Positions 35,540-48,790 of a stretch of DNA of 64,000 bases are shown here, one piece after another. The translations under genes were made by a program, and so were the position numbers. The stretch spans positions 1 through 64,000 of the forward strand of contig QANT01005791.1 of the NCBI GenBank assembly GCA_003254885.1, written 5' to 3'. Source of the DNA: Purshia tridentata (taxonomy: Eukaryota; Streptophyta; Magnoliopsida; Rosales; Rosaceae). Position 1 is the stretch's first letter. The number at the start of each line of letters is the position of its first letter. The notes beneath the pieces were generated by a model, which was not told the DNA's origin, did not search any database, and saw only the letters and a program-made list of their open reading frames with translations.

Positions 35540-36184
35540 ATGAAGAAGCTGTACCGTAAAGGCACGGTCCATCCGTCACCGCCAATCATATCCGACCACC
35601 TGGCCTTCCTTCCCGCCACCATCCTCACACTCGCGGCGGCTCTCTCGCCCGAGGACCGAGAGGTCCTGGCCTACCTCATCTCCTGCTCCAACAGCGGCTC
35701 CTCTGTCGACCTATCATCACCATCGTACGGTCCACGTAAGACAGCCCCCACCGCCAGCCGTAAGGCCGCCACAAAAGGTGGGGTCGGTGGGGACCACCCG
35801 CCGCGGTTCAACTGTAACTGCTTCAGGTGCTACACGAGCTACTGGGTCCGGTGGGACGCGTCGCCGAATCGGCAACTCATCCACGAAATCATCGACGCTT
35901 TTGAAGATGGATTGTTGGCTGAGAGTAAAGGGTCAAAGTATAATAATAATAGGAAGGAGAGAAAGAAGAGGAGTAATAATGGGTCGGGTGAGTTGAAGCG
36001 ATCCGAGTTGAGTTTGAAGAAGAAGGAGTTGGCCAAGCCCAACATGGTGGATGAAGAGACTGTTACTAATAGTAGTGCTTCGAGTCAAGGGGTTGATGAT
36101 GAAGACTCCTCAGAGAAAGGTTCAGTAACAAGGTTTGTGAGCTTTCTTGGAGAGAGGATATGGGGTACTGTCTGGAGCCAATGA
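35540..36184 (+). CDS. Intronless plant protein of unknown function with Cys-rich core
   Basis: A single exon of 214 aa. The N-terminus MKKLYRKGTVHPSPPIISDH is followed by LAFLPATILTLAAALSPEDR, then EVLAYLISC. A Cys-rich core follows, FNCNCFRCYTSYWVRWDASP (about residues 93-112), then NRQLIHEIIDAFEDGL. The second half is Lys/Ser/Glu-rich and probably disordered, ending in a hydrophobic VTRFVSFLGERIWGTVW. The closely spaced cysteines (C-x-C-x2-C) with nearby aromatics could bind a metal, but no named domain is recognisable to me. Relatives exist in Arabidopsis (I recall one near At1g62422, next to HT1, the neighbour seen here too). GC-rich codon use in the first half is typical of intronless plant genes. 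Function unknown. Confidence 0.85.
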   Translation: MKKLYRKGTVHPSPPIISDHLAFLPATILTLAAALSPEDREVLAYLISCSNSGSSVDLSSPSYGPRKTAPTASRKAATKGGVGGDHPPRFNCNCFRCYTSYWVRWDASPNRQLIHEIIDAFEDGLLAESKGSKYNNNRKERKKRSNNGSGELKRSELSLKKKELAKPNMVDEETVTNSSASSQGVDDEDSSEKGSVTRFVSFLGERIWGTVWSQ

Positions 36185-36189
36185 GTATA

Positions 36190-39100
36190 ACAAGTAATCA
36201 TGATCACTATGCTTAATTATGAGGTGGGTTTAGTTAATTACTTCCATCTTCTTCATCTTGATCATGTTCAGAGATAAACCTTTTTTGTTTTTTGTTCTTC
36301 TGCCATAAATTACCCTTTTCAAGTATATGTAAAAGAAAAAATGGGTAGTTTAATTTTGACTTATGAGTTATGTGTCATCACAAATTAAGTAGCTTTAGCT
36401 GTATTAATATTGCAAGAAATTAAGATAACCATGGTCCATGGTGTCCATGGATATGTATGTGGATGCATATATGTTAAAATCTGTCTATAACCTCATGTAG
36501 TATATGCAATTTTTGATTGTTAGTAGAATTAATTGAGATGGATAGGGACTTCTATTAGATTTTATAGTTTGTATATGCATCTCTTGATTGACCTAGTCAC
36601 CTTACTCTAAACAAAGATGCTAGTGCAATTACCACTCTGTCTGTGCATAGTAAGAGATTTTTCTTTCCATAAAAAAAGGAAATTCTTTTTTTTTTTCTTC
36701 AGTTCATCATGTGCTCACTTCCAGCAGGCAGCAGCTGCATTTTTTTTATTTTTTTGTTGATGTTTTCTGTATCAAAATTAGCTCCTTTTGAAATGGCTTG
36801 AGATATTTAGACCAAAAAATTAAAAAGAGAGCATGGAGATACAGCTAGCTAGTTATAAGAGTTATGAAACATGGAGTGGCTTTTTTTGTTTTGTTTTGAT
36901 TCAATGACTGTTTCCTTTTTGGTTGATCACTTGGTAGTAGTTTGGTGTGAGTTGCCACCATAGCATAGGCCTATATATGGCCTGGTAGGCAGGCTATTTG
37001 TTGTAGTAGAACTCTGTAGAATCAAAAAGCTGGTTTGCTTGTGTTACTAAAATGCTGAGAACGACACGTCGTTTCTTTAAGCACACCTTTTGCAAGTTCG
37101 TATTTTTGGCATAAATAGGCTAATTTATGCATAAGTCGCAGCATAAGTGGTACTTTATGTACTGAAATAATATATATATATATATATGCAAGTACTGAAT
37201 AGAGGCATGGAGTGGAGTATAAATAATAAATATGTGTGAAGGGGCAATGGTAGGTGTCGCACTGTCGCACTAGACAAAAGTAAATAAAGACTTCGATTAA
37301 AGCAAAGGAGGCAAAGCTCAAAAGACTCCCCACCGATGACTCCAGTCCAAATCTCTTTTCGTTGTTCCCCAAAGCCATTTATTCTTTCCACATATATATA
37401 TATATATATATATTTGCTTATACTATAATAGAGGTAATTATATATGATTCGCTAAGTTTTATTTTGGTTAACAACTTTTGTCAAGTGTTATACTAGACTA
37501 CGAATTGTTTAAAGTATTTTATTTTTATTCAAATTAGGCAAAATTGAACAATTTTGCCCTCAATTTTATATTAAAGAGTTGACTTTAAATGAAAAAATTG
37601 TCTATTTTTGACCAAAATAGAGCACATCAGATATTTTGTAAATTAATATAAAATTTTTAAAAATATGGCACAAAATGAGATCTAGCAAATAATAAGTGGA
37701 TTTTCTCTACCATATTATATACCATAGATGTCTATCAACCTTTCTAAAACAATTTCCCCCTTTACAACATCATCCAATATTTGTGTTTAATGTCTACATA
37801 ACACTCAAATTACTAAATTATTATATAGAGTCTGGCATGCCCTAGCTGTTTACACTATACATGGTGTATGCTCGAAACTTTGGATATATTGAGTGCTGAA
37901 TAATTATAAGTAATAGAAAAGAATAGGTGGCCTTTCAATTGAGACTTGGTTTCCTTTTGAGGGATCACTTAAAACGACGGAGAAAAAAGGTGGGGGAGAG
38001 TTGCAGTTTACCAGACGAAAAGAAAAAGGTCATCCATCGCATTAGCGTACTAGTTTTAGATTGAATATAACACACACTATTTTAAAATTTTACATATATT
38101 TAGAAGTTTGCTTTCGCTTAAGAGAGAACGAGTACAGATTGCATATTCAATTTGGTATCCGTTTTAGTACCAAGCTTGCAATCTTATCCTTTTTTTTTTT
38201 TTCTCTATAATCTCATTCAATGGCTAAGATTACAAGTTTAGTACCAAAATGGGTATGAAGCCATGCATACAATCTGCTTTCAAGCTGAACATTTGGTCCA
38301 AACAATAAGGTTTCATTGAACCCAACTTGTAAATTGTACAGATATTACTAGTGTTCAAATGGAGTCTAACATTAACTTAATTGTACAGTTGTACCTAATT
38401 ACTAAGTAGGATACCAACACTGAAACACTTGTAAGCATAGATCTTTGACAACACGATTGCTCATCAGAAAAATGAGTATTATAGCCAAATTCAGAAATTC
38501 ATATGGTTTTGACTTTCACCTTCTACACCCACTAATAGAAACCTAAAGAATGACTAATGGCAATGGCATGCATGGATCTTTCAATGGGGGAAACAATCAA
38601 TTACTCAATCACATTTCAGAAATTCAGTTCATCGAAGTTGAAGGGTGTTTGGGTAATTTGGTTTAAAAGGAGCAGAATATTATACAGTAAACTAGTGCTA
38701 AGCCCCAAATAAGCTTTTTATTTAGTCTTAGGCCACTATTTTTATTACTATTAGTTTTAAGCCATTATTTATTTTATTATCATAATTTTTATGTGACGAA
38801 TGGTTGGAGAAATAAGCAGCTAGTCGATCAACCTGCATTTGCGTTTTGGAAATTGAATAAATTTTATATTAAAGAAGAGATTAAAGGACTATGTCAAAAA
38901 GGTGTGGACCAAATGATCATAAATTAAGAGAAAAACCAGTGATTATTTCAATTTTTTATCATGAACTAACATGATACCATATCATATATAATATAATAAT
39001 TGTTTATTGATTATATATAAATTTAGTTTATTTATTTTCAAGCCATTATTTTATAATTTGTTACTTGATGCAACCCTTAGTCAAACCTCATTTTTCATGT

Positions 39101-41120
39101 TTCTAAATTTTTGTTGTTACCAATTCTCAATCGTTCTTTTGCTTTGTTAAGTAGTCATGTAATTATAGTTATTTTTTATGTTGAAAAAAAATTGTGTATT
39201 TATTTTGTAGTTATTCTTTAGTGTAATTATATTTTTATTTGTAGCTAACTGGAGTCTACCATAATTCATACTATCATGTTGAGTGCGAGAGAGAGAGAGA
39301 GTTACATAATATAGAAAATAAAAGTGTAACTCATTTGGAAAGTATAACTCATACTCTCATGATTTAAAGTGTAATTCTTTTATTTCTAAAATATAATTGT
39401 TATTGAGTTAAGATTTAATTTTGGATTTTTATTGAGTTACACTTTAATTTAATTTTTTTGTTCTAACGTCATATATCAAGAGTTACACTTTATAATTTCA
39501 TAGAATTACACTTAATTTTTTTGTTAGAAATTTTTTGTTTTTTGTTTTTATATTTTTATAGCTGAAATTTTTTTTTTGGGCTTAAAAATTTATTTTGTAG
39601 CTTATTAATAAAGTATTGTGGCTTTAAAATAAATAAATTTAAAATTTGGATTTATGACTAAAAAATATAATAAGTTATGGCTTATTAATTTGTGGCTCAA
39701 TATTATATTCTAGTGAAATCTTGGAAACGTATGAGGATATCATATATCCATCTCTTAAATATATAAATTAAAGGGTTTTGGTTTTGGGTTTGGGTTTGCA
39801 AAATCAACATGCGTTGCACATCTTTGGAATGCGCATCTGGTTTAATTTTCTTTGTTGGGCCAATAAAAACAGAAAGAAGAGAGAGACAATTGGCTCAACT
39901 CTCGGCACCTACGCCACTTATTCCCCGACCATACCCTACACATTCTATTATTCTATAGTTTCGATTAATTTGCAGAGCAAATTCATGACTAAACGATTTC
40001 ACAATTAATAAAATAAATAAAAAATAAATATTAAAATTATTTATTTATTTATTTTAGTTGTTCCATTTCCTCATTTAGACTAGTATACGTTTATTTCTAG
40101 AGATGAATGGGGACGGTCTGTTCGTCAAGGTCTTCGTTATATTTTGTCCAAGGAGATACCAAGTTGTACAAACATATATAATAGCCAAGTCCATGTTAAT
40201 TTGAGAGGTATTGCTTAAATTAGCTTGGTTCTCACGCACTTCCTTTGTTGGCTAATCAATCACTTTTTCTCTCCCTGTTTTTTTATATCTGGCAACCAAT
40301 TCTTCAAAGCGCTCATGCGAATCAATGCAAAAATAGAGTCCGATTTTCTAGCATTGAATGGGTCAACGGTCAACGCCCTTTGGCACTTGTCACTCGGACA
40401 CTTTCACTTGGACTTGCTTTTCATGCAACTTTCAAAAGCTCACGTTATGTATGTGATTATGTGATATACAGTGATAGCTAGGAACTCAACTTTTTATCAA
40501 CCGGACGTGTTTTGCTGATATTTCGGATAATCCTTAATATAATTATTATATAAGTGCAGTGTCCAAACAAATTAAACAAATGCTAGCTTGCATGCATATG
40601 CAATGTTGCATTAATAGTCAATATACTAAAAGCAGATTCTCTCTCTTTAGTCGTCCAAGTACTTATCACATTCAAATGCCTTTAGACTAGACTTTAAATA
40701 CGAAAGCATATATAATACCATTTTTCTTTTGATTAATTGAATCACTATTACTGCATATTTACACATGTATGCTGTGTAAGCAACAATTATTTATTTTCAA
40801 CCTTCGATTTTGTTTGCGCATAAGAGAGTAGAATACAAAATTCATTTTCGGTACAAATATCAATCATGGTTGCCACATGAATTAAGAATTCATGATCAAT
40901 AATTGAGGTTGGCTAATGACAAAAACAGTTGAATTAAGATTCCTTATACAACTGCTACCAATTTATTTCACCTATGTTTGGAAATACTAGAAGAGATGGC
41001 TAGGGGGTCAGGCTGTGATGGGTCCTCTATTTTATTATCACATTTATATTTGAGTGAAGAATCCTTTCATTTTTTGCTAATCAATTGAAGAAAAAGAAAA
41101 GCACAAGGAAAGAACAACCT
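36190..41120. other. AT-rich intergenic sequence without recognisable genes
   Basis: Nearly 5 kb of low-complexity AT-rich DNA. It holds AT runs near 37170-37187 and 37391-37412, and a patch at 39290-39520 where gtgtaactc/agttacactt words recur in both orientations. ORFs here have no homology signal or splice context. No transposon ends could be fixed. Confidence 0.5.
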
Positions 41121-41140
41121 TGGATGAGATAGAAAACAAC

Positions 41141-41606
41141 AAAAACATTTTAGATTTTTTGCAATATATATATAATTAGGAAGAAGCTACGGAGAGAATG
41201 GTCGTGTATATATATGATGCGGAAATAATGTGGAAGGATACACTGAGTTACTGTGCACTTGCGCCGAAACGTAGCTTTACGGTTCGTCTATTTATGTTTT
41301 CACATTCTCTCTGTTTTTTTTTTTTCCGCAGGAGAGAAGCCCATATATATATATATGCTTTTGTGGTCTGTTGAATTAAAAAACATTTTAGATTTTTTGC
41401 AATATATATATAAATAGGAAGAAGCTACGGAGAGAATGGTTGTGTATATATATGATGCGGAAAGATACACTGAGTTACTGTGCACTTGCGCCGAAACGTA
41501 GTGTTACGATTCGTCTATTTATGTTTCTACATTCTCTCTGTTTTTTTTTTTTCTGCAGGAGAGAAGCCCATATATATATATATATGCTTTTGTGGTCTGT
41601 TGAATT
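41141..41606. repeat. Tandem duplication of a ~237-bp unit
   Basis: Copy 1 (41141-41377) and copy 2 (41379-41606) both run from aaaacattttagatttttt to tttgtggtctgttgaatt. Copy 2 lacks about 10 bp (ataatgtgga-like) and has a few substitutions and a longer AT run. Each copy holds a conserved GC-richer core, tgtgcacttgcgccgaaacg. It lies 3' of the HT1-like gene. Confidence 0.95.
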
Positions 41607-41924
41607 GCTTTGAATAATCTTTAGGATAAATGATCAATCTTACCTTCTTTTTTCCGCTTAGAAGTCTATATCTAAACATAGTAATATTTCCTGGAAATCA
41701 GCAGAATGAAACTAAGCATAGATGAAAGCTGAATGAAACTTTGGTGGATTCACACCAAAGTTTATAATTCCCACATACTGTGTTACATTAGATAGCTAAA
41801 AGAACATCATGTACAAATTATAATGAACTAACTAACTAATTAATTAATTCACTAAGATGACAGCCTTTATCATGGAAATAATTAATAACAACAATAATAC
41901 CTTCTAATTACTGGAGTCAGATAG

Positions 41925-44128
41925 CTAGGCCTGTACAGGTACCGATGAGCTCAGAGATACACAGCCTTTCAGGCGTTCAAGAATGGCATTTCGACTGACC
42001 AGCCCAGAATGGTATGTGAGAGGAAGACCCTCCTTCACACACTCATCATACTTCTCCAAAGCAGTCACGATATCACTAAAATCCGGCCGCTTTGAGGGGT
42101 TTGCTGCCCAGCAGCGCTTGATCAGGTGTGCAAGCGCCGGTTGACAACTTGCCGGCAGTGGAGGCCGTTCATTCTGTGTACAACATCATAACTTAGTCAT
42201 GCTGTATAATAACAACATCCCATCTTCTATGGCTACAGAGAATACCATCAACATGTTGCTTATCCCATAAGTTTCCCTCAATTTGAGCAAGTTGATTTTC
42301 CATAGCAGCAAACAAATTAAGATCGATTATGCACTTGTAAGTTGTGACAATTTGAAATAGGAATCATTTGCTATTAGAGCTTGGAAGCCTAAACAGATGT
42401 GGTGTAACAGCATTGCAGCATAATAAACAAAACCAAAACTCAAAAGCAACTTGTAGATGGAGAAGCTACCTCTTGATAGTAAGGAATCCTCATGGACAAA
42501 ACAAGATTAGTAAAGGAACAAATCAACTCACAAGCAGCATTACTTGTTCGAGGGGTTAAAATTAAGGAATGAATTAAAGCACAAAATCACAAGTGGTTCG
42601 GGTTTACTGATACACAAGCAGCAGAGCAGAATGTACATATGGTCAACTTAGAGGAAGCTAGGGGATCCAAGTTATGAGAAATTCAGAACCAAATAATGGT
42701 AGTTATATAACATAATAAATACTTAAGATCAAAGAAGTATCACACAAACATTGTTCAAGAAAGCAATTAATTATAGAAACACTTTTGACTTTAATTAATA
42801 AAAGGATTTGCAATTAATTTGAAATAGCAATCTCACCTTCTCAGCTACAGCAAATGCAGCCTGCACAGGGGTCATTCCTTGAAAGGGAAGCAAAGCTGTT
42901 GTGAGCTCCCATAGCACAATCCCGAAACTATAGACATCAACTTTCCGAGAGCAAGGTTTCTCCTTGATCATCTCCGGTGCCATCCAACGATAAGTCCCCT
43001 TGTTTCCTTTGGTTTCCTGGCACTGCGTCTCAAGACACGACGTGCCAAAATCCGCCACCTTAACCCTCATATCATCGTTAAGAAGCAAGTTATTCGATTT
43101 GAGGTCCCTGTGGATCACCCCTTGAGAATGAAGATACTCCATTCCTCGGGATATGTCAAGAGCTAACCTCAGTATGGTTTCTGTTGAAAGAGAGTATGGC
43201 TCTTTCTTATTCAGATACATCCTCAGTGTTCCTTGTGACATGTATTCTGTGATGATACAGTACACAGGTGGCTTTTTACAAGCTGCAATAAACTGTAAAC
43301 GAACAGAGTTCACCACTTTAATTTACCAACACAAAGCTCTAATTTGGTAAAATGTTCACAAATAATTATGGGCTAACATGACAACATGCATCCACATACA
43401 AAATCTATGCTCTGAGAATTTGGGGAAAGCCTAAAAAAGATGTGGGGTTTACATGAGGTGAATCTAACCATTGATAATAGTTACATGACCAATTGATTTG
43501 ATTGATTTTAATGGTAAAGTGAGAGAATTTAACTTTCAAGGGTAAAATGAAAAAAGAGAGTAAATTTTAGGGAGTAAATCCATAAATAAGCCTTGATTTT
43601 ATGCTGAAATAATCTAAACACTCAACGGCTAATAGTACTGAAACTTGGATTTTGGTTACCAATAGTACAATTGAAATTTTCACTTGGGAGTTGGGACATA
43701 AACTTTACCTGCACTATGTTGGGATGAAAGAGACGCGAAAGCAGAGCAACTTCAGACTTGAATTGCTGCTCAAGTATTGCTCTGGTCTCCTCCCTCTGGT
43801 TTGGAATCCTTACCATTTTCACAGCAACAGCTCTCTGCTTGTAGATTCCCCGGTAAATCCGACTGTGTGCTCCGGACGCGAACTTGTTACCAATAAACAG
43901 CTGAGAGAGATCAGCAGTCCACTCCTCCTGGTCCTCCTTTGACACCTCCCAAGTCTCCACATTTTCCGACTCCAATATCATAGACCATGAGTCCAAGCTA
44001 TCAAATCTCTTCCTCTCCATGTTGTTCATGTCAGAATTCATGGAGGATTTCGACCAGGAAGGGTTTGGTAAAGACTTTCCCTTGGACGACTTTCGAAGAC
44101 GAAGTGCATGGAAACATGAGGTCGCCAT
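41925..44128 (-). CDS. HT1: HT1-like Raf-type serine/threonine protein kinase, 3 exons
   Basis: HT1 (HIGH LEAF TEMPERATURE 1) is a guard-cell kinase that controls stomatal movement in response to CO2. Exons on the minus strand are 44128-43709, 43292-42837 and 42173-41925, giving 374 aa. The N-terminal region has MERKRFDSLDSWSMILESEN (about residues 37-56), the HT1-type lead-in. Kinase elements are complete: FASGAHSRIYRG loop (83-94), VAVK lysine (about K104), HRDLKSNN (201-208), DFG (221-223), APE (246-248), and a tail ending KGCVSLSSSVPVQA. The N-terminal extension is nearly identical to Arabidopsis HT1 as I recall it, unlike other C-group Rafs. The start is the only ATG before the conserved region. 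A 68-codon uORF and a TATA box lie upstream. Confidence 0.95.
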
Positions 44129-44200
44129 AGGCCCTTTAAGCAGAATTTGGTATTATATGAAATATGGGAATTGAAGCTTGTTTTCTACCAAAAAAAACTA

Positions 44201-44407
44201 TCAAAAGGAATTTTCCTTCTGAATGTGTGAATTGATTTCAGGAAGTGCATGAACTGATTCAGAAACATGGATTACAGAGAAGACTGGGAAACAAATATGG
44301 GTTTTCATGAAGTACCGAAACAAAGATGTTATCAAGCAATATTTAGCTGCATAAAAATTTTCAGAGAAAAAACAGAGTGATAGAAGAACCAAGAGACTAT
44401 TTTCCAT
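44201..44407 (-). other. 68-codon upstream ORF in the HT1-like leader
   Basis: An ATG-started frame with a hydrophobic N-terminus (MENSLLVLLSLCFFSENF) ends 73 nt before the kinase start codon. If no 5' UTR intron removes it, it lies in the leader and may reduce kinase translation. No conservation evidence is available to me. Confidence 0.3.
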
Positions 44408-44720
44408 GTAAAAGATAAGCTATATTTGGTGTATCAAAGCAGGAATGAATGAGTGGAAGCTTTGTGATGAAAGCAAAATAGAGGGAGGGAGAGATGGGTA
44501 ATTGGTTTCATGGTTTGAAGGAGTAAAAGGAAGCAGAGGAGGAGAAAATGCATGAAAATGCAGATTTTTTCAGATAAGGAGAAAAGGGTGAGCAGATTTT
44601 CACGGTTGTTTGTGATAGATTGGATCAGGAGGATTAGGTCTTTCAGCAGTAGAAAGATGAATTCAAAGGCAGAGATTTCAGGGGTGGCTCGTGATTGCTC
44701 GGTTCAAAAGTAGTTTACTT

Positions 44721-44733
44721 TATTTATATATAG
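44721..44733 (-). promoter_or_regulatory. TATA box of the HT1-like gene
   Basis: Reads ctatatataaata on the minus strand, about 590 nt before the start codon, implying transcription from about 44690. A GA run at 44739-44761 lies directly upstream of it. Confidence 0.5.
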
Positions 44734-44738
44734 GGAGG

Positions 44739-44761
44739 GAGAGAGAGAGAGAGAGAGAGAG
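44739..44761. repeat. (GA)n microsatellite in the HT1-like promoter
   Basis: A 23-bp GA run immediately upstream of the probable TATA box. GAGA/CT runs often mark plant core promoters. Confidence 0.7.
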
Positions 44762-44769
44762 CTAATCTG

Positions 44770-46890
44770 TTATGTTTCTGTTGCAGGTTCTTTTTAGCAT
44801 CATCAATGCTACGTTGCCACAGTGGCAAAGGTTTTGTTGGTTAGATTGAAAGAACTTTGCTTGCTGCTGTTGGCAAAGGTTTAATACATCCCATTCTTTT
44901 AACTCTGATTAAGTGTAATGCCACTTCTATACTCAAATGTTATACACGGGTTAGATTATACCAAATGGTGGAGTAATAGTGTTATTAATTTATCTAAAAG
45001 TATAAACTTGTCGTTCGTCCATGTTATATAATATGTGGAATACTAATATCACCTAGCGGGATTACCATCACATCCAAAGGTTTTTGTATAATAGAAAAAA
45101 AAGATAAAATTGGATTAGAATTAAAATAGATTAAGAATTCAATATTCTCTAAGAAAAAAGAAAGTTATACAAGAAGCTTCTTAGCCCCAAAGTTAAAAGT
45201 TTATTTAAGTGGATGTATAGGTGGGCTGGGTGGCAACTGAAAAGTGGAAGGTCATGAGCCAAATCATGTTGCATGTTGTATTATTTTTGCTTACAAGTTA
45301 CACTGGACTTGGAAAATTGAAAGTTTTTTTAGCCAAAAAAAAGGTGGGCTTTTGAGTGGAACCATATCAAAATTGAATGATTATCAAATATTCATTATCC
45401 TTAATGAGGTTTAAAATCTTTGAAATGAGCTGTTACTCACATCTATACATACCATCATGATATGATTCACAATGCCTAATATTCTTTATGTCCCTATTAA
45501 TAATTTGCTATGGCTCTCTGAATACTTCCTTCCATGACTTGGAGATTATTGAAATTTAAAATCATTGAAATGATCTATTCCCCTCGTCTATACCACATGA
45601 TTTGTTTGATAATACATGCCTAGCTAATCTCCTATAATACTCTATTCCTACTTTTTATAATGAAAACTTTGATGGCTCTGATTTCAGCCCAATATAATAC
45701 CAGTAAGTATTGGGTTCACCATTTCCTTAATGGGTTTTCAGCCCAATATTATAAGAAGGAAGCAAATTAAAAATGGAAAGCATTTTATACAAATGCCCAA
45801 GCTTAAGTCATCTCCAATATATTCCATTTTTTTAGAGCAGAAGAGTGGATGTGGGGATGGCAGAAAAGAAAATGTTCTCAGCACATTTCAAAGTGTAGGA
45901 CCAAAGAATCAAGTGCTGATTTTCTGTATGCAAGCATTCTTATAACTCATAAATATGGAATCAGATTAAAGAGCAAGCATAAGCAGAAATGAATAATGTT
46001 TCTTGCACAACTTAGTGCACAATATGATAGATCTGTATTCTTAGGTTTGTGGATACAAATTAAATGTCCCAATTAATATCATAGAACCTGTGGAATTGAT
46101 AAGATAGCTCATGCCTCATGGCAAGCAATATGAGATTTATGCCATTATTATACCAGTTATTAGTTTCTTTTCATATAACAGTAGCTGGAGAAGAAAAAGA
46201 AGGTTTTGGGGGTGGGGATCACCTTTAAGTTGGGTTCTGCTGTCTGTGTCTGTCTTGTTGGATATTATAAAAAGTTTTTGTCAACTATTCTTAACCATTA
46301 ATTCATAAAAGTCTACATAAATCAATGGCTGATATCAACAACTGACATTAATATTTATTTGCTCATAAAATTTAGTGTTTTGATACAAATGCAAGAGTCA
46401 AATCACAATAAGAAAGAATCTCCCTAAATCTTTTTCTTTTTTTGGTATTGTATGTAGACATTAATCTCGAGATTTACCATTGACCACATGCCTCGTTCAC
46501 TCAAGGTTACAAATTTGGATCCCCATTGTTACCAGAAGAAAGGGTTTAAATTTGGATCTCATTCGGTTAAAATATTCTCTAGTTGGTTACTTGGGTTTTC
46601 AAGACATGATGGATACATACCTAAGTTAGATTTTGAAGCAGAGACCAGAGCTAAAGAGCTTTCCAAGATAATGGTCTCCTACTTTGGATCTCGTGTTGTC
46701 AAATTAGAAACTGTTCAGTGTAAACATAGGCATATATATGTGTATATATTCTTTTTATAAGACATAGGCATATATAATTAGATGGTAAAATCAAAAAGAC
46801 GAATGCTATCACATTTTCCATTTACCTTCTTTACTAACCTTCTCCTTTATTATTCTTATTTCATATTATATTTTCATAATTCAAATTGTT
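44770..46890. other. Intergenic sequence, no gene seen
   Basis: AT-rich spacer upstream of the HT1-like gene. Short ORFs at 45730 and 46488 lack recognisable domains or splice sites. Confidence 0.45.
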
Positions 46891-46897
46891 CATATTT

Positions 46898-47093
46898 TAA
46901 ATAATTATTTGAGGATCATCTTTGCAAACAAACAACTAAATTGGAAATTGTTTGATCATGTAATTGTTATAAATAAACAAACGGTGAATTAAATTCTTAT
47001 AAAATCGTTTATTTATTTAATCACAGTTACATAATCAAACAATTTTCGATTTGGTTAATTTTTTGTAGAAATGATCTTCATAATTAGATCTAA
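46898..47093. mobile_element. Small imperfect fold-back element, same family as 50403-50797
   Basis: The left arm (ggatcatctttgcaaa ... aaattgtttgatcatgtaa ... aaataaacaaacg) is an imperfect inverted copy of the right arm (cgtttatttattt ... ttacataatcaaacaatttt ... gaaatgatcttcat). The same words appear in the longer element at 50403-50797. No coding capacity, so a non-autonomous MITE-like copy. Confidence 0.55.
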
Positions 47094-47099
47094 CAAATA

Positions 47100-48780
47100 A
47101 ACGGTTTTGATTATAAATTTATGATGCAAATAATAAATGAGAAAATGGGTGGAAAAAGTGAATTTAGAAAAGGGGCATAGACTTTTTCAATCAATAATGC
47201 CACTCAGTGCATAAGTTTTGTTCCTTTATTTGAAATTGCACTTCTGACCAAAAAAATATATGCATTTGAAACCCCACTCAAAATTAGGCTCATAAAATAA
47301 AAGAAGTCAACTCGTGATATAAAGATCCACTAAATGGGTTCACAGTTCCTCTGGGCCTTGTGGCTACCAAGTCCCAATTAAGGGTGTTAAGCTTCTCTTC
47401 TCTCAGTTTGGAGTTGTCTGTAACATAGTTGCATTGAGGTGGCATCACATTCAATCAAATATTATTATTCTCCCCCTCACTCTTCATTGCATGCCATATA
47501 GATTTTTGTAATCTATGTTACATACAAGTATTTCTGTTGCCAGGTCACTATTTGCACTTAAAACGAAATATTTGTCAATTATTTATCATGCACCAATAAT
47601 TGTATGAACATAAAAATTGCATCATGGGGTCAACATGAAAATTAATCAACTTTTTAAGAATGAATGACTGATCTTGCTCATATTCAACCATTACTTTCTC
47701 TCCATATTTAATGTTCATCATACTCATCACTCAATCAGTCATGTCATTTGCTTGGTATTATTTGAAACATGAGCTTCATTTTGAATAAGATGGTTCCCTT
47801 GAACAACAAGGACCTCTCTCTCTCTCTCTCTCTCCCTCCCCCTCACCGACAAGTTTTTGAATAGCCATGGGAAAAATTATTCTCAAGCTAAACTCAAACA
47901 AGTAGCTAGAGCCATTCTTTTGTCTTATATCCACATGTTCCATACTCTTTTGGCAAACTCTCCCATTTTCTCTGGTAAATTATATATTGTGTTTGTCATT
48001 ACTACCAAATGAATATAATAATTAAACAAGTCTTAGGTGGTTCCTCGATACGGCATTGATGAGCTTTTCTGTGTAATTAATTATTTGCTTCTCCTCAGCT
48101 AATTAATAGTTTCATGACAAAATAAGTGTCTCTTTATGTATAAAAGATTTGGAATGCATGGCCCATGAAGGCAACTTAATTATTGTCTAATTTTGGCTTA
48201 TCTACTGATATTAATCACCACCTTCGGATTAATTAATGATTCGCTACTGCTATATATAATAAAGTATTATCATAGATGTAGTAGAACCTGATTGTCATGT
48301 TTAATTAGGATCCGTAATTACAATTATTAAAATATTGGGTCCGGGCCGAGCCGGGCATGCATATTGGGCCAGGCCTCCGGATGAATTTGGAATAACTTAG
48401 CTATAGTCTTGCTAGTACGTTCCATGCATGTATAGGGCATCCCATCTGGACAAATCGGCACATAACCCAAAAACTATTGTTGTAAAAGTAACATACATGA
48501 TATATTAACATATAGTTACTATTTCACTTAACTAATTATAACTTCCGTACAATTATTAATACTTAGAATCAAAATGATAAACCGTAGACCCAAGATCTTA
48601 TTAATCCAAATTTAAAAAAATTTATTAATAATTGTACATATATTCTAACTTGAAATGTAAAATCACATTGTGTCACCATCATATATGATAATTTTCTGAA
48701 TTAATTGCTATTTTTCCCTCTCAACTATAATCTATGTAACAATTGTTGGGGTAACTTAGTTGGAAGAATTGTTGAATTGC
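47100..48780. other. Intergenic sequence, no gene seen
   Basis: AT-rich spacer with a CT run at about 47813-47836. No exon or RNA gene is recognised. Confidence 0.45.
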
Positions 48781-48790
48781 CCCATCTCAA

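Noticed and set aside
46488-46760. 90-aa ORF upstream of the HT1-like gene
   Set aside because: Sequence looks protein-like at first but has no known domain, no partner exons and no promoter signal.
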